Assembly (NCBI GenBank): GCA_040505895.1 | Contig: JBEVXU010000012.1 | Coordinates: 186,001 to 250,000, forward strand | Source: Vondammii sp040505895 | GTDB lineage: Bacteria > Pseudomonadota > Gammaproteobacteria > Chromatiales > Chromatiaceae | DNA: 64,000 nucleotides | Direction: 5' to 3' | Shown: piece by piece, positions 26,672 through 35,356 of the stretch | How positions within the stretch are numbered: the first letter of the stretch is position 1 | Layout of the letters: every line of letters begins with the position of its first letter | Made by a program: the position numbers and the translations under genes | The notes under the pieces: generated by a model | What the model was told of the DNA's origin: nothing | The model's input: only the letters and a program-made list of their open reading frames with translations | Databases searched by the model: none

Positions 26672-27892
26672 TCAGGTTCTATACTCAGCATTGATCTTGA
26701 CATAATCATAGGAGAGATCGCAGGTCAGTATCAGGGTTGAAATCTCTCCCCGGTTCAACTCCACAGAGATGGTAAACTCATCCCGATCCATCACCGCCTG
26801 CCCGGCGGCCTCGGTGTATTCCGGTGCCCTGCCGCCGTCACGAACAATGCAGACGTCATCCAGCAGAATGCGAATGGAATCGATATCAAGATCAGTCAAA
26901 CCTGCACGGCCGACCGCCGCAAGAATGCGCCCCCAATTGGGGTCGGAGGCAAACACTGCCGTCTTTACCAGAGGTGAATGGGCAATGGTGTAGGCTACAT
27001 CGCGCGCCTCATCCAGATCAGCCGCCCCTGTAACCGACACCTCGACCAACTTGGTCGCCCCCTCACCATCTTTTACGATTGCCCGCGCCAGCTCCATGCA
27101 GACTTCCCGCACTGCATCACAAAGTAGTCCATAAGCTTCGCTTTCGGGATCAGTGATAGGTGGGCAACCACTTTGCCCTGAGGCCATTAGCACGCATGCG
27201 TCATTAGTGGAGGTATCACCATCGACAGTGATCGAATTGAATGAAGGGGCCACAGCTCGATTAAGACAATCCTGCAGCAGATATCTCGCCACTTCTGCAT
27301 CAGTGGCGACATAGGCGAGCATGGTTGCCATATCGGGCCGGATCATACCTGAACCCTTAGCCATGCCCGTTACGGTCACTCTCTCCCCAGCGATATCCAG
27401 CCGACGGGAACTTAGCTTTGCCACCGTATCGGTGGTCATAATTGCTCTTGCCGCCTCATCCCATCCCGATTCATTGAGTGAACTCAGGGTATCAGGAATA
27501 GCTACGGCAATACGATTAGCAGGCAGCGATTCACCGATAACACCGGTGGAGAAAGGGAGAATCTGATTGATGGCGCAACCCCTGGCGGCAGCCAGAGCCT
27601 TACACGACTCACGAGATGTACGCAGACCATCAGCACCAGTACCTGCATTGGCATTACCTGAGTTAATCAGCAAGTAGTGCGGCTGGGTTGCCGCAAGATG
27701 CTCTTTGGCCACCACCACGGGAGCGGCACAGAAGGCGTTACGGGTAAACACCGCCGCACAGCTGCTCCCCTCGGCCAGTTCGATAACAACCAGGTCATTA
27801 CGGTCCGGGTACTTGATTCCTGCAGCAGCAGAGCCCAGACGGATGCCGGGAACGGGAAAAATGGGTAGTTTCTCTTCCATTGGTCTACTCAC
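26672..27892 (-). CDS. argJ: bifunctional glutamate N-acetyltransferase / ornithine acetyltransferase
   Basis: An arginine-synthesis enzyme that recycles the acetyl group from N-acetylornithine to glutamate. At 406 residues it has the expected length. The self-cleavage and nucleophile site is the threonine in KGSGMIRPDMATMLAYVATD near 180-199. SITVDGDTSTNDACVLMASG near 217 and the C-terminal DLSYDYVKINAEYRT are family signatures. GTG at 27892 or ATG at 27880 are both possible starts. Confidence 0.95.
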   Translation of the reverse strand: MSRPMEEKLPIFPVPGIRLGSAAAGIKYPDRNDLVVIELAEGSSCAAVFTRNAFCAAPVVVAKEHLAATQPHYLLINSGNANAGTGADGLRTSRESCKALAAARGCAINQILPFSTGVIGESLPANRIAVAIPDTLSSLNESGWDEAARAIMTTDTVAKLSSRRLDIAGERVTVTGMAKGSGMIRPDMATMLAYVATDAEVARYLLQDCLNRAVAPSFNSITVDGDTSTNDACVLMASGQSGCPPITDPESEAYGLLCDAVREVCMELARAIVKDGEGATKLVEVSVTGAADLDEARDVAYTIAHSPLVKTAVFASDPNWGRILAAVGRAGLTDLDIDSIRILLDDVCIVRDGGRAPEYTEAAGQAVMDRDEFTISVELNRGEISTLILTCDLSYDYVKINAEYRT

Positions 27893-27903
27893 TAATAAAT
27901 CCG

Positions 27904-27931
27904 CTGGAGCGAACTTGTTCGCGATGAACAG
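27904..27931. repeat. REP-like palindrome
   Basis: GGAGCGAACTTGTTCGCGA contains the perfect palindrome GCGAAC-TT-GTTCGC. Its complement reads like the REP sequences of pseudomonads and other gammaproteobacteria (CGCGAACAAGTTCGCTCC). It lies just upstream of argJ, and only one copy is seen in the window. Confidence 0.5.
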
Positions 27932-27962
27932 GCCGCGGAGCTGATCGCGTGTAAATTGGTGT

Positions 27963-28045
27963 AAATTGGGGTCAGAGTAAAATTTTATCCCGCCGGAAGT
28001 AAAATTGACTCTATTTTCATCGAGATTTTACTCTGACCCCAATTT
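27963..28045. repeat. GGGGTCAGAG inverted-repeat element, copy 1
   Basis: A 21-bp perfect inverted repeat whose arms (27963-27983 and 28025-28045) read AAATTGGGGTCAGAGTAAAA outward in, around a 41-bp centre. The same arm sequence forms the second copy at 32849-32932. Short reiterations of AATTTG flank both ends. It lies between secA and argJ and encodes nothing. Confidence 0.85.
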
Positions 28046-28068
28046 GCCCTCAATTTGCCTAGAAATCT

Positions 28069-30879
28069 CTACTGCAATTTCCCGTGGCACTGCTTGTACT
28101 TCTTGCCGGAACCACAGGGGCAAGGTTCATTGCGACCCACCTTGCGGTCTGAACGTACAAAAGGCTTGTGCTCCTCTCCCTCAGTCTCCGTCTCAGCAGG
28201 CGCTTCTTCTCCGTCAAAACCCTCAAACGCCTCATGCTGGAATTCGAAGCCATTATCGTCCCGCTCCTGCTGAGGGATATACATCTCCTCCTGAGGCTGG
28301 ATCTGCACCTTGGTCAGTACTGAAACCACCTCGTGCTTAATGCTATCGAGCATATTGGAGAACATCTCAAACGCTTCACGCTTGTACTCCTGCTTGGGAT
28401 TCTTCTGGGCGTAACCACGGAGGTGAATTCCCTGACGAAGGTAGTCCATTGCCGCCAAGTGCTCTTTCCAGTTGGAATCAAGAATCTGCAGCATCACCGC
28501 TTTCTCATAGAGCCGCAGATTTTCAGCACCCGCCAACGTCTCCTTGGCGGCATAGGTAGTGTCCATCTCGTCTATGATACGTTTGCGCAGGGTCTCTTCA
28601 TGGAGGTCATGATCCTCATCAAGCCACTGCTGCAGTGGGTAATTGAGGTCATACTCATCTTTTAGTGCTTGAGTAAGACCGGGAACATCCCACTGTTCGT
28701 CAAGACTCTCGGGGGGGATATAGCTGCTGATCAGATCGTTGACTACATCGCTTCGCAGTGCATCGATCGAGCTGGAGACATCCTCGGCATCCATCAAGCC
28801 GTCGCGCTGCTCATAGACCACCTTACGCTGGTCGTTGGCAACATCATCGTAATCAAGCAGCTGTTTACGAATATCGAAGTTGCGCCCCTCCACTTTCTTC
28901 TGAGCATTGGCAATCGCCTTGGTGACCCAGGGGTGTTCAATCGCCTCGCCCTCCTCCATACCCAGTTTGGACATAATCGCCGAGACACGATCCGAGGCAA
29001 AAATTCGCATCAGACTGTCTTCCAACGACAGGTAGAAACGGGTCGAGCCGGGATCACCCTGTCGACCTGAGCGACCGCGCAACTGGTTATCTACACGGCG
29101 TGATTCATGGCGCTCAGTACCGGTCACATGGAGGCCACCCGCATCAAGCACTTGCTGGTGCCGTATTTTCCAATCACTGCGAATCTTCTCCACCGCTGTT
29201 GCATCCGGGTTCTCACCCAGTTCTGAAATCTCCATCTCAGGATTACCACCGAGAACAATATCGGTACCGCGACCCGCCATATTGGTGGCGATGGTAACGG
29301 CCTCCGGCCGCCCTGCATCAGCAATGATATTGGCTTCACGTTCGTGATGCTTGGCGTTGAGAATCTCATGCTCGACATCATCCTTCGCAAGCAAACCGGA
29401 AATCAACTCCGAAGTCTCGATGGAAGCGGTACCCACCAGCACCGGCTGTCCCCGCTCGACACAGTCACGTATATCGGCGACGATCGCCTGGTACTTTTCC
29501 TCTTCTGTGAGGTAGACCAGGTCACCCAGATCCTGCCGGATCATCTCCTGGTTGGTGGGTATCACCACCACTTCAAGACCATAGATCTGCAAAAACTCCG
29601 GTGCCTCAGTATCAGCGGTACCGGTCATACCGGAGAGCTTGTTGTAGAGGCGGAAATAGTTCTGGAAGGTGACCGACGCCAGGGTCTGATTCTCCTTCTG
29701 GATCGAGACCCCTTCTTTGGCCTCAACCGCCTGATGCAGTCCATCAGACCAACGGCGGCCGACCATGGTACGACCGGTGAACTCATCAACAATAATGATC
29801 TGGTCGTCACGAACAATATAGTCCACATTACGCTGAAACAGTGCGTGGGCGCGCAAGGCTGCAGTTATATGATGCATCAGCATGATGTTGCCTGAGTCGT
29901 AGAGGCTCTCTCCTTCTCCAAGAAGACCCAGCGCTGTCAGCTTGTCCTCGACGTGCTGATGCCCATCCTCACTGAGAAACACCTGCTTTGCCTTCTCATC
30001 CACCGAGAAGTGACCGGGCCCGAAGGCGGGTTTCCCCTCCTCATCTTCAATTGGGTCCTGTTGAACCAGGTCTGGAATAATCTGATTAATACGGGTGTAG
30101 AGATCGGTGCCTCCCTCTGCCGGCCCGGAGATGATCAGAGGTGTACGCGCCTCATCAATCAGGATCGAGTCGACCTCATCCACCACGGCAAAGAACTTCT
30201 CGCGCTGCACTCGCTGGTCGGCACTGAAGGCCATGTTGTCACGCAGATAGTCAAAGCCAAACTCATTATTGGTACCGTAGGTAATATCACAGGCATAAGC
30301 CTCCTGCCTGGGTACCGGCTGCAAATGCAGATAACCACCGGACGAACCGTCGTAAGCCGGGTCGAAAAGGAAAGAGCCGTCGTCGGCCCCCTGGCCGCCA
30401 CTAGACTGAATAACGCCGACGCTAAGGCCAAGAAAATGATAGATTTTCCCCATCCACTCGGCATCACGCCGGGCCAGATAGTCATTCACCGTGACCACAT
30501 GGACACCCTTTGCGGGCAGTGCATTCAGGTAACCTGAGAGCGTCGCCACCAGCGTCTTACCCTCGCCGGTGCGCATCTCGGCAATCTTGCCTTGATTAAG
30601 CACCATACCGCCTATCAGTTGGGTGTCGAAATGGCGCATGTTTAGTGTGCGCACACCCGCTTCCCTGACGGTGGCAAAAGCTTCAAACAGCAGATCATCA
30701 AGCTGCTCACCACTCTCCAGTCTCTGCCTGAACTCTTCTGTTCTGGCTTTCAGTTCATCATCTGAGAGCGTCTGAAGGTTCGCCTCCAGCTCATTGATCT
30801 TGGCAACGTCCTTCATCATGAGCTTGACCATGCGGTCGTTACGACTGCCAAAGATCTTCTTGAGAATCTTACTGACCAT
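28069..30879 (-). CDS. secA: preprotein translocase ATPase SecA
   Basis: The motor of the Sec export pathway. From the ATG at 30879 it has 936 residues, close to the usual length; the frame is open to 30942 but the extra 21 residues do not resemble SecA. Visible features are the Walker A MRTGEGKTLVATL near 102, the DEVDSILIDEART DEAD box near 208, TNMAGRGTDIVLGG, the RGRSGRQGDPGSTRFYLSLE helicase motif, and the C-terminal zinc tail CPCGSGKKYKQCHGKL. The upstream region is occupied by palindromic elements starting 52 bp from the ATG. Confidence 0.97.
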   Translation of the reverse strand: MVSKILKKIFGSRNDRMVKLMMKDVAKINELEANLQTLSDDELKARTEEFRQRLESGEQLDDLLFEAFATVREAGVRTLNMRHFDTQLIGGMVLNQGKIAEMRTGEGKTLVATLSGYLNALPAKGVHVVTVNDYLARRDAEWMGKIYHFLGLSVGVIQSSGGQGADDGSFLFDPAYDGSSGGYLHLQPVPRQEAYACDITYGTNNEFGFDYLRDNMAFSADQRVQREKFFAVVDEVDSILIDEARTPLIISGPAEGGTDLYTRINQIIPDLVQQDPIEDEEGKPAFGPGHFSVDEKAKQVFLSEDGHQHVEDKLTALGLLGEGESLYDSGNIMLMHHITAALRAHALFQRNVDYIVRDDQIIIVDEFTGRTMVGRRWSDGLHQAVEAKEGVSIQKENQTLASVTFQNYFRLYNKLSGMTGTADTEAPEFLQIYGLEVVVIPTNQEMIRQDLGDLVYLTEEEKYQAIVADIRDCVERGQPVLVGTASIETSELISGLLAKDDVEHEILNAKHHEREANIIADAGRPEAVTIATNMAGRGTDIVLGGNPEMEISELGENPDATAVEKIRSDWKIRHQQVLDAGGLHVTGTERHESRRVDNQLRGRSGRQGDPGSTRFYLSLEDSLMRIFASDRVSAIMSKLGMEEGEAIEHPWVTKAIANAQKKVEGRNFDIRKQLLDYDDVANDQRKVVYEQRDGLMDAEDVSSSIDALRSDVVNDLISSYIPPESLDEQWDVPGLTQALKDEYDLNYPLQQWLDEDHDLHEETLRKRIIDEMDTTYAAKETLAGAENLRLYEKAVMLQILDSNWKEHLAAMDYLRQGIHLRGYAQKNPKQEYKREAFEMFSNMLDSIKHEVVSVLTKVQIQPQEEMYIPQQERDDNGFEFQHEAFEGFDGEEAPAETETEGEEHKPFVRSDRKVGRNEPCPCGSGKKYKQCHGKLQ

Positions 30880-30930
30880 GAAAATGTATATTCCGTAGTG
30901 GGTAAAAAAATAACATGTGCGACCTAAGGA

Positions 30931-31082
30931 GCCTCTGAACAAGTCATGACCGATTGCCTTGCACTCAGGAGGTGCAATATCTACGTTGAAGATCTTACTG
31001 ATAGCCTGCTATCAGCTGCGACCTCCGCCTTGATATTGCACCCCCTGAGCACAATTCAATTCGGCCAGACTTATCCAGAGGC
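30931..31082. repeat. 152-bp imperfect palindromic element upstream of secA
   Basis: Terminal arms GCCTCTGAACAAGTC (30931-30945) and GACTTATCCAGAGGC (31068-31082) pair at 13 of 15 positions. Inside, CTCAGGAGGTGCAATATC pairs with GATATTGCACCCCCTGAG, and the centre contains CTGATAG-CCTG-CTATCAG. The whole element can fold into one long hairpin and has no coding capacity. Confidence 0.75.
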
Positions 31083-31178
31083 CCCCAACACACTCCATCA
31101 ACATAATATGTGATTACATATTGCCGACTTCAAGATGCAGAAACGGAAAGAGAGTACCCCTTCACACAGTTCTGCGCC

Positions 31179-31341
31179 AGGAGCCTGCCCGAGAATAGGG
31201 GCCGTAGCGAGGAAATGCCATTTTGAGTTAGATTTTTCGATTAAATGAGACGAATATTGGACATATTTAACGAATTTAATCGGGAAATCTGGCCAAAATG
31301 GCTTTTCCGCAGTAGGTTCATCTATTCTCGGACAGGCTCCT
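31179..31341. repeat. 163-bp imperfect palindromic element
   Basis: The ends AGGAGCCTGCCCGAGAATAG (31179-31198) and its near-complement (31322-31341) match at 19 of 20 positions. An inner pair, GCCATTTTGAGTTAGATTTT with a near-complement at about 31274-31301, extends the symmetry. It is distinct in sequence from the element at 30931-31082, which lies about 100 bp away. The 561-bp gap from secA to the peptidase gene contains nothing else that I can name. Confidence 0.75.
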
Positions 31342-31440
31342 AGAATATCCCGTGTAGCAGGTGGCGGTTCTTTACGGGAAATAATACAGCAAATCCACCA
31401 CCAATGCAGGCACATTGATGCAGTCGGAGTGACTTAAAGA

Positions 31441-32370
31441 CTACTTGGAACGCAGGTATTTTGAAGGATTGATTGCCTGTCCATTACGGGCAATCTCAAA
31501 GTGGACATGAGGGCCCGTGGAGCGACCACTGGAGCCCATAGCGGCAATCACCTGCCCCTTGGCCACCAGTTCCCCACTCTTCACCAGTAATTTACTGTTA
31601 TGTCCATAGCGGGTCATATAACCATCGGCATGGCGGATCTCCACCAGACGTCCGTAATTACTCTTCTCACCGGCCCAGGTGACCACACCGGCCGCCACGG
31701 CAATAATATCCGAATTCTTTTTACCCGCTACATCGACACCCCGGTGGAACGCCTTTTTGCCGGTAAAGGGGTCTTTTCTATAGCCGTAACGGGATGAGAC
31801 CCAGCCCTTTGTGACCGGACGACCCGATGGTTTGAGATCCTGATGAACTCCAGTATTGAAAATCAGCACTTCCATCAGTTCCAGCTTATGAGCACGGTCA
31901 TCAATACTGCGTGAAAGCCGCTCCATATCTGCAAGCAGCTCCGACACTTCGACCGACTGTGCCGAGATGGCGGGGTCGATACCACCCTGGCCGGGTTCCT
32001 GACCAAAACTGAACTCTGTAATATCCAGCCCTCCCTTTTTTGCCAATCGCTCACCCAGTGCATCGATACGCAGGATATTCGACTGCATCTGCCCGAGGCG
32101 CAACGCTAAAGCATCCAGGTGCTCTTGGCTCTGCCTGCGAGTCTCGAAAATCTCCTCCTGCTGGGCCGCCAATACCTGTCGTAACATACCCTCTCCACCT
32201 TCAGTAGTTGAGTGTGCCACGCCGGCATCAATACCCAACTTATAGCCAGCCCAGATGCCACCGCTGGTCACACCGACAAATAGGATAACCAGGGCTGCCA
32301 CCAGTTTGGTGAGTGACAGCGGACGACTGCCCGACTGCCTGCAAAGCTTGGATAGGAGTATAATCTTCAT
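31441..32370 (-). CDS. M23 family (LytM-type) peptidase
   Basis: A 309-residue inner-membrane-anchored protein: a transmembrane segment near 20-45, a helical coiled-coil-like region about 60-160, and a C-terminal M23 domain. Zinc ligands are seen in FHRGVDVAGKK (H and D) and HVHFEIARNGQAINP. It should cleave peptide cross-links in murein or, if partly inactive, activate amidases. This gene next to secA and the lpxC end of the dcw cluster is a familiar gammaproteobacterial arrangement. It is divergent from dciA. Confidence 0.92.
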   Translation of the reverse strand: MKIILLSKLCRQSGSRPLSLTKLVAALVILFVGVTSGGIWAGYKLGIDAGVAHSTTEGGEGMLRQVLAAQQEEIFETRRQSQEHLDALALRLGQMQSNILRIDALGERLAKKGGLDITEFSFGQEPGQGGIDPAISAQSVEVSELLADMERLSRSIDDRAHKLELMEVLIFNTGVHQDLKPSGRPVTKGWVSSRYGYRKDPFTGKKAFHRGVDVAGKKNSDIIAVAAGVVTWAGEKSNYGRLVEIRHADGYMTRYGHNSKLLVKSGELVAKGQVIAAMGSSGRSTGPHVHFEIARNGQAINPSKYLRSK

Positions 32371-32411
32371 AAATCGTCTGTTTTAGCTATTCTAATGTTG
32401 CACTGCAAATA

Positions 32412-32867
32412 ATGAAAAAAAAATTACGCTCTCTTGCTGAGTGTCTCAACACCGGCACCACCATGCAGGCACTGCTTTCTCGTTCCCGCAAGCAGCAGCA
32501 GTTGCTACAACAGGTGCGGTCGATGTTGCCTGAGCCACTCTGTGAGCACTGTGTAGGTGCGGTGAAAAGCGCCTCACGGCTGCTGATCTATGTCGACTCC
32601 TCCGCCTGGGCCGGCCGACTCCGCTTTATCAGCAGAGAACTCACCACAAAACTAAACGAGAGCGGACTCCGGGTGGAGCGAATCACTGCCAGGGTAATGC
32701 TCTCCCCCAAACCCCGCAGACAAACAGAAAACCGCAGACTAAGGCAACTCTCTGCTGACAACGCCTCTCTTATTATCGAAACAGCGGAAGCTATCGACGA
32801 TCCGGAGCTCCAAGCGGCCATGAAACGACTGGCACGGCACCGCAAATCAAAATTGGGGTCAGAGTAA
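32412..32867 (+). CDS. dciA: DUF721 / DciA-like protein
   Basis: A 151-residue protein with a DUF721 (DciA) domain: LLQQVRSMLPEPLCEHC near 37, then LLIYVDSSAWAGRLRFISRE near 63. DciA proteins help load the replicative helicase DnaB in bacteria that lack DnaC. Position between lpxC and the M23/secA genes is the usual one. The last residues KLGSE and the TAA stop come from the inverted-repeat element at 32849-32932, so the native C-terminus has been altered. Confidence 0.82.
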   Translation: MKKKLRSLAECLNTGTTMQALLSRSRKQQQLLQQVRSMLPEPLCEHCVGAVKSASRLLIYVDSSAWAGRLRFISRELTTKLNESGLRVERITARVMLSPKPRRQTENRRLRQLSADNASLIIETAEAIDDPELQAAMKRLARHRKSKLGSE

Positions 32868-32932
32868 AATTTTAATAACTTGTGGTTAATTCTTCACATT
32901 GCGCTCTAAAATTTTACTCTGACCCCAATTTT
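32849..32932. repeat. GGGGTCAGAG inverted-repeat element, copy 2
   Basis: Two perfect 26-bp arms (32849-32874 and 32907-32932) surround a 32-bp centre. The arm shares its first 21 bases with copy 1 at 27963. The left arm supplies the dciA stop codon. Degenerate CAATTTTCTC reiterations follow the right end. The centre differs from that of copy 1. Confidence 0.88.
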
Positions 32933-32959
32933 CTCTGCAATTTTCTCAATTTTCTCGTT

Positions 32960-33874
32960 TCAGGAGGCCTGAACCGGCTTCATATAGGAGATGGGCACCC
33001 CGACGCCCTCCTCTTCAAAGGTCACCTCTTCCCAGGCATCTGCATCAGCCAGTAGCGCTCTCAACAACCTGTTATTCAACTCATGGCCTGACTTGTAACC
33101 GCTAAAGGCACCAATCAGGCTATGCCCCAATAGATAGAGATCACCAATAGCATCGAGGATCTTGTGTTTTACAAATTCATCCTCGTAACGGAGTCCATCT
33201 TCGTTGAGCACCCGGTAGTCATCAACAACAATCGCGTTGTCCATGCTGCCACCGAGAGCCAGTTCACGCTCCCGCAACATTTCGATATCGCGGAGAAAAC
33301 CAAAAGTACGAGCACGACTCACCTCTTTGACAAAAGAGGTCGAGGAGAAATCGATGGTGGCGGATTTTGAACAGTCGACAAATGCAGGATGCTCAAAATC
33401 GATACCAAACGATACTTTAAAACCATCGAATGGCTCGAAGGCGGCATGCTTATCATCATCCTCCACTACCAATTTGCGCTTGATACGAATAAAACGCTTG
33501 GCTGCGTTCTGCTCTTCAACACCCGCAGATTGAATAAGGAAGACAAATGGGCCGGCACTGCCGTCCATAATAGGTACTTCAGCGGCACTAACATCTACAT
33601 AGGCGTTATCAATACCGAGACCAGCAAATGCAGAGAGTAGGTGTTCAACCGTTGAGATCTTTACACCATCCTGCTCCAGAGTGGTGGAGAGCCGTGTATC
33701 ACCCACATTGTCTGGACAAGCGGCTATTTCAACCGGCTCTTCCAGGTCAGTCCGGCAAAAAATAATGCCGGTATTGACTGCAGCCGGCCGTAAGGTCAGA
33801 TAGACCTTCTCTCCCGTGTGCAAGCCCACTCCAGTGGCACGTATTACGTTTTTAAGCGTACGCTGGCGTATCAT
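32960..33874 (-). CDS. lpxC: UDP-3-O-acyl-N-acetylglucosamine deacetylase
   Basis: The first committed step of lipid A synthesis, a zinc amidase in the cytoplasm. The 304 residues begin MIRQRTLKNVIRATGVGLHT. Zinc ligands are in TVEHLLSAFAGLGIDN (His 78) and KHKILDAIGDLYLLGHSLIG (His and Asp near 237-241), the latter also holding the catalytic histidine. It is the last gene of the dcw run. FtsH-regulated turnover is known in E. coli; nothing here shows it. Confidence 0.97.
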   Translation of the reverse strand: MIRQRTLKNVIRATGVGLHTGEKVYLTLRPAAVNTGIIFCRTDLEEPVEIAACPDNVGDTRLSTTLEQDGVKISTVEHLLSAFAGLGIDNAYVDVSAAEVPIMDGSAGPFVFLIQSAGVEEQNAAKRFIRIKRKLVVEDDDKHAAFEPFDGFKVSFGIDFEHPAFVDCSKSATIDFSSTSFVKEVSRARTFGFLRDIEMLRERELALGGSMDNAIVVDDYRVLNEDGLRYEDEFVKHKILDAIGDLYLLGHSLIGAFSGYKSGHELNNRLLRALLADADAWEEVTFEEEGVGVPISYMKPVQAS

Positions 33875-34114
33875 TTATGAGTAATCCCCAAACTGTCCCT
33901 ACCCGGTTTTCCACCGGAAAAAATAGTAATATACATCCTATAAGGCACTACCTCTGGGTGATCAGAAATCACCATAGCCTCATAAACGCCCTATCCCACG
34001 AGCTTTAATGACTCGGCCCCACAGGCCGACACCCCGATACTATCCTAGGGTATTCCCGGATATTAAACAGTTTTGCCTCTCTATTTCAAGTTATTTCCTC
34101 TTTCCACTCCCCCT
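33875..34114. promoter_or_regulatory. ftsZ-lpxC intergenic region
   Basis: This 240-bp region probably holds an lpxC promoter. The minus strand shows AT-rich TATAGG/TATATT hexamers about 60 bp before lpxC, and a CGGCC-TGTG-GGCCG hairpin near 34015-34030 without a T tract. No gene is seen. Confidence 0.35.
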
Positions 34115-35293
34115 TCAGTCGGCTTGCCGACGAAGAAATGCGGGGATATCCAGGTAGTCCATATTCTGCTCCTGAGCCGCATCGACAAAGGATTGTGCCG
34201 CCTGACGTCCCTTACGCACCACGGTTGGGCTATCCATATTGCGATAATCTTCCGCATTCGGTTCAACAATATCTGAATTGACCAGGCGAACAGGAACGGC
34301 CTCATCCAAAGCCGGCTGCTTGACTGCACCACTCAACTCACCCAACCCGGTGGCAACAACGGTCACACGCAATTCATCACTCATCTCAGCATCGATCACT
34401 GTGCCCACCACTACCGTAGCATCATCACAGGCAAACTCTTTCACCGTGCTGCCGACCTCATCAAACTCACCGATAGAGAGATCGAGTCCGGCGGTAATAT
34501 TAACCAGAATTCCTTTAGCTCCAGAGAGGTTGATATCTTCAAGTAATGGACTGCGAATCGCCTCTTCCGCCGCTTCCCGTGCGCGTGTCTCCCCCTTGGC
34601 ACTACCGGAACCCATCATGGCAACACCCATCTCAGCCATCACTGTACGCACATCGGCAAAGTCGACATTGATCAGGCCGGGACGGGTGATCAACTCTGCA
34701 ATACCCTGAACCGCACCCTGCAACACGTCGTTAGCCGACTTGAAGGCATTAAGCAGGCTCATATCCCGGCCCAGCACCGCCAGGAGTTTCTCGTTCGGAA
34801 TGGTAATCAGCGAATCTACATACTGACCCAGCTCTTCGATCCCCTGTTCCGCCACCTTCATCCGCTTGGCACCTTCAAACGGGAACGGTTTGGTGACCAC
34901 CGCCACAGTAAGAATCCCGAGGTCGCGGGCCACTTCAGCCACTACCGGTGCCGCTCCCGTACCGGTTCCACCCCCCATTCCGGCCGTGATAAATACCATG
35001 TCTGCACCCTGCAGCGCTTCCTGAATTCTCTCTTTATCTTCCAATGCCGCATCGCGCCCAACCACTGGGTCAGCACCGGCACCAAGTCCCTTGGTCACAT
35101 TGGTGCCCAACTGCAGCAAGGTACGTACCTCACTGTTGCGCAGTGCCTGGGCATCCGTGTTGGCACAGATGAAGTCAACACCTTCAATATTGGCGTTCAA
35201 CATATGGTGGATGGCATTTCCGCCACCACCGCCAACACCAACCACTTTGATTACTGCGTTCTGACTGTAAGCATCCATTAATTCAAAAGTCAT
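34115..35293 (-). CDS. ftsZ: cell division GTPase FtsZ
   Basis: A tubulin-like protein that forms the Z ring. The GTP-binding signature GGGTGTG is at 107-113 and the N-terminal VVGVGGGGGNAIHHM at 17-31. The C-terminal peptide LDIPAFLRRQAD is the gammaproteobacterial FtsA/ZipA docking sequence. GGAGAG six bases before the ATG is a strong ribosome binding site. It follows ftsA after 63 bp. Confidence 0.98.
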   Translation of the reverse strand: MTFELMDAYSQNAVIKVVGVGGGGGNAIHHMLNANIEGVDFICANTDAQALRNSEVRTLLQLGTNVTKGLGAGADPVVGRDAALEDKERIQEALQGADMVFITAGMGGGTGTGAAPVVAEVARDLGILTVAVVTKPFPFEGAKRMKVAEQGIEELGQYVDSLITIPNEKLLAVLGRDMSLLNAFKSANDVLQGAVQGIAELITRPGLINVDFADVRTVMAEMGVAMMGSGSAKGETRAREAAEEAIRSPLLEDINLSGAKGILVNITAGLDLSIGEFDEVGSTVKEFACDDATVVVGTVIDAEMSDELRVTVVATGLGELSGAVKQPALDEAVPVRLVNSDIVEPNAEDYRNMDSPTVVRKGRQAAQSFVDAAQEQNMDYLDIPAFLRRQAD

Positions 35294-35356
35294 TTGTCAC
35301 TCTCCTCATCAATCGGGCCAAAACCCAACCACCTGAAATTAAACCTTCCACAGAAA

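Noticed and set aside
27909..27922. SOS-box-like palindrome GCGAACTTGTTCGC upstream of argJ
   Set aside because: The spacing differs from known LexA boxes and the sequence fits a REP element better.
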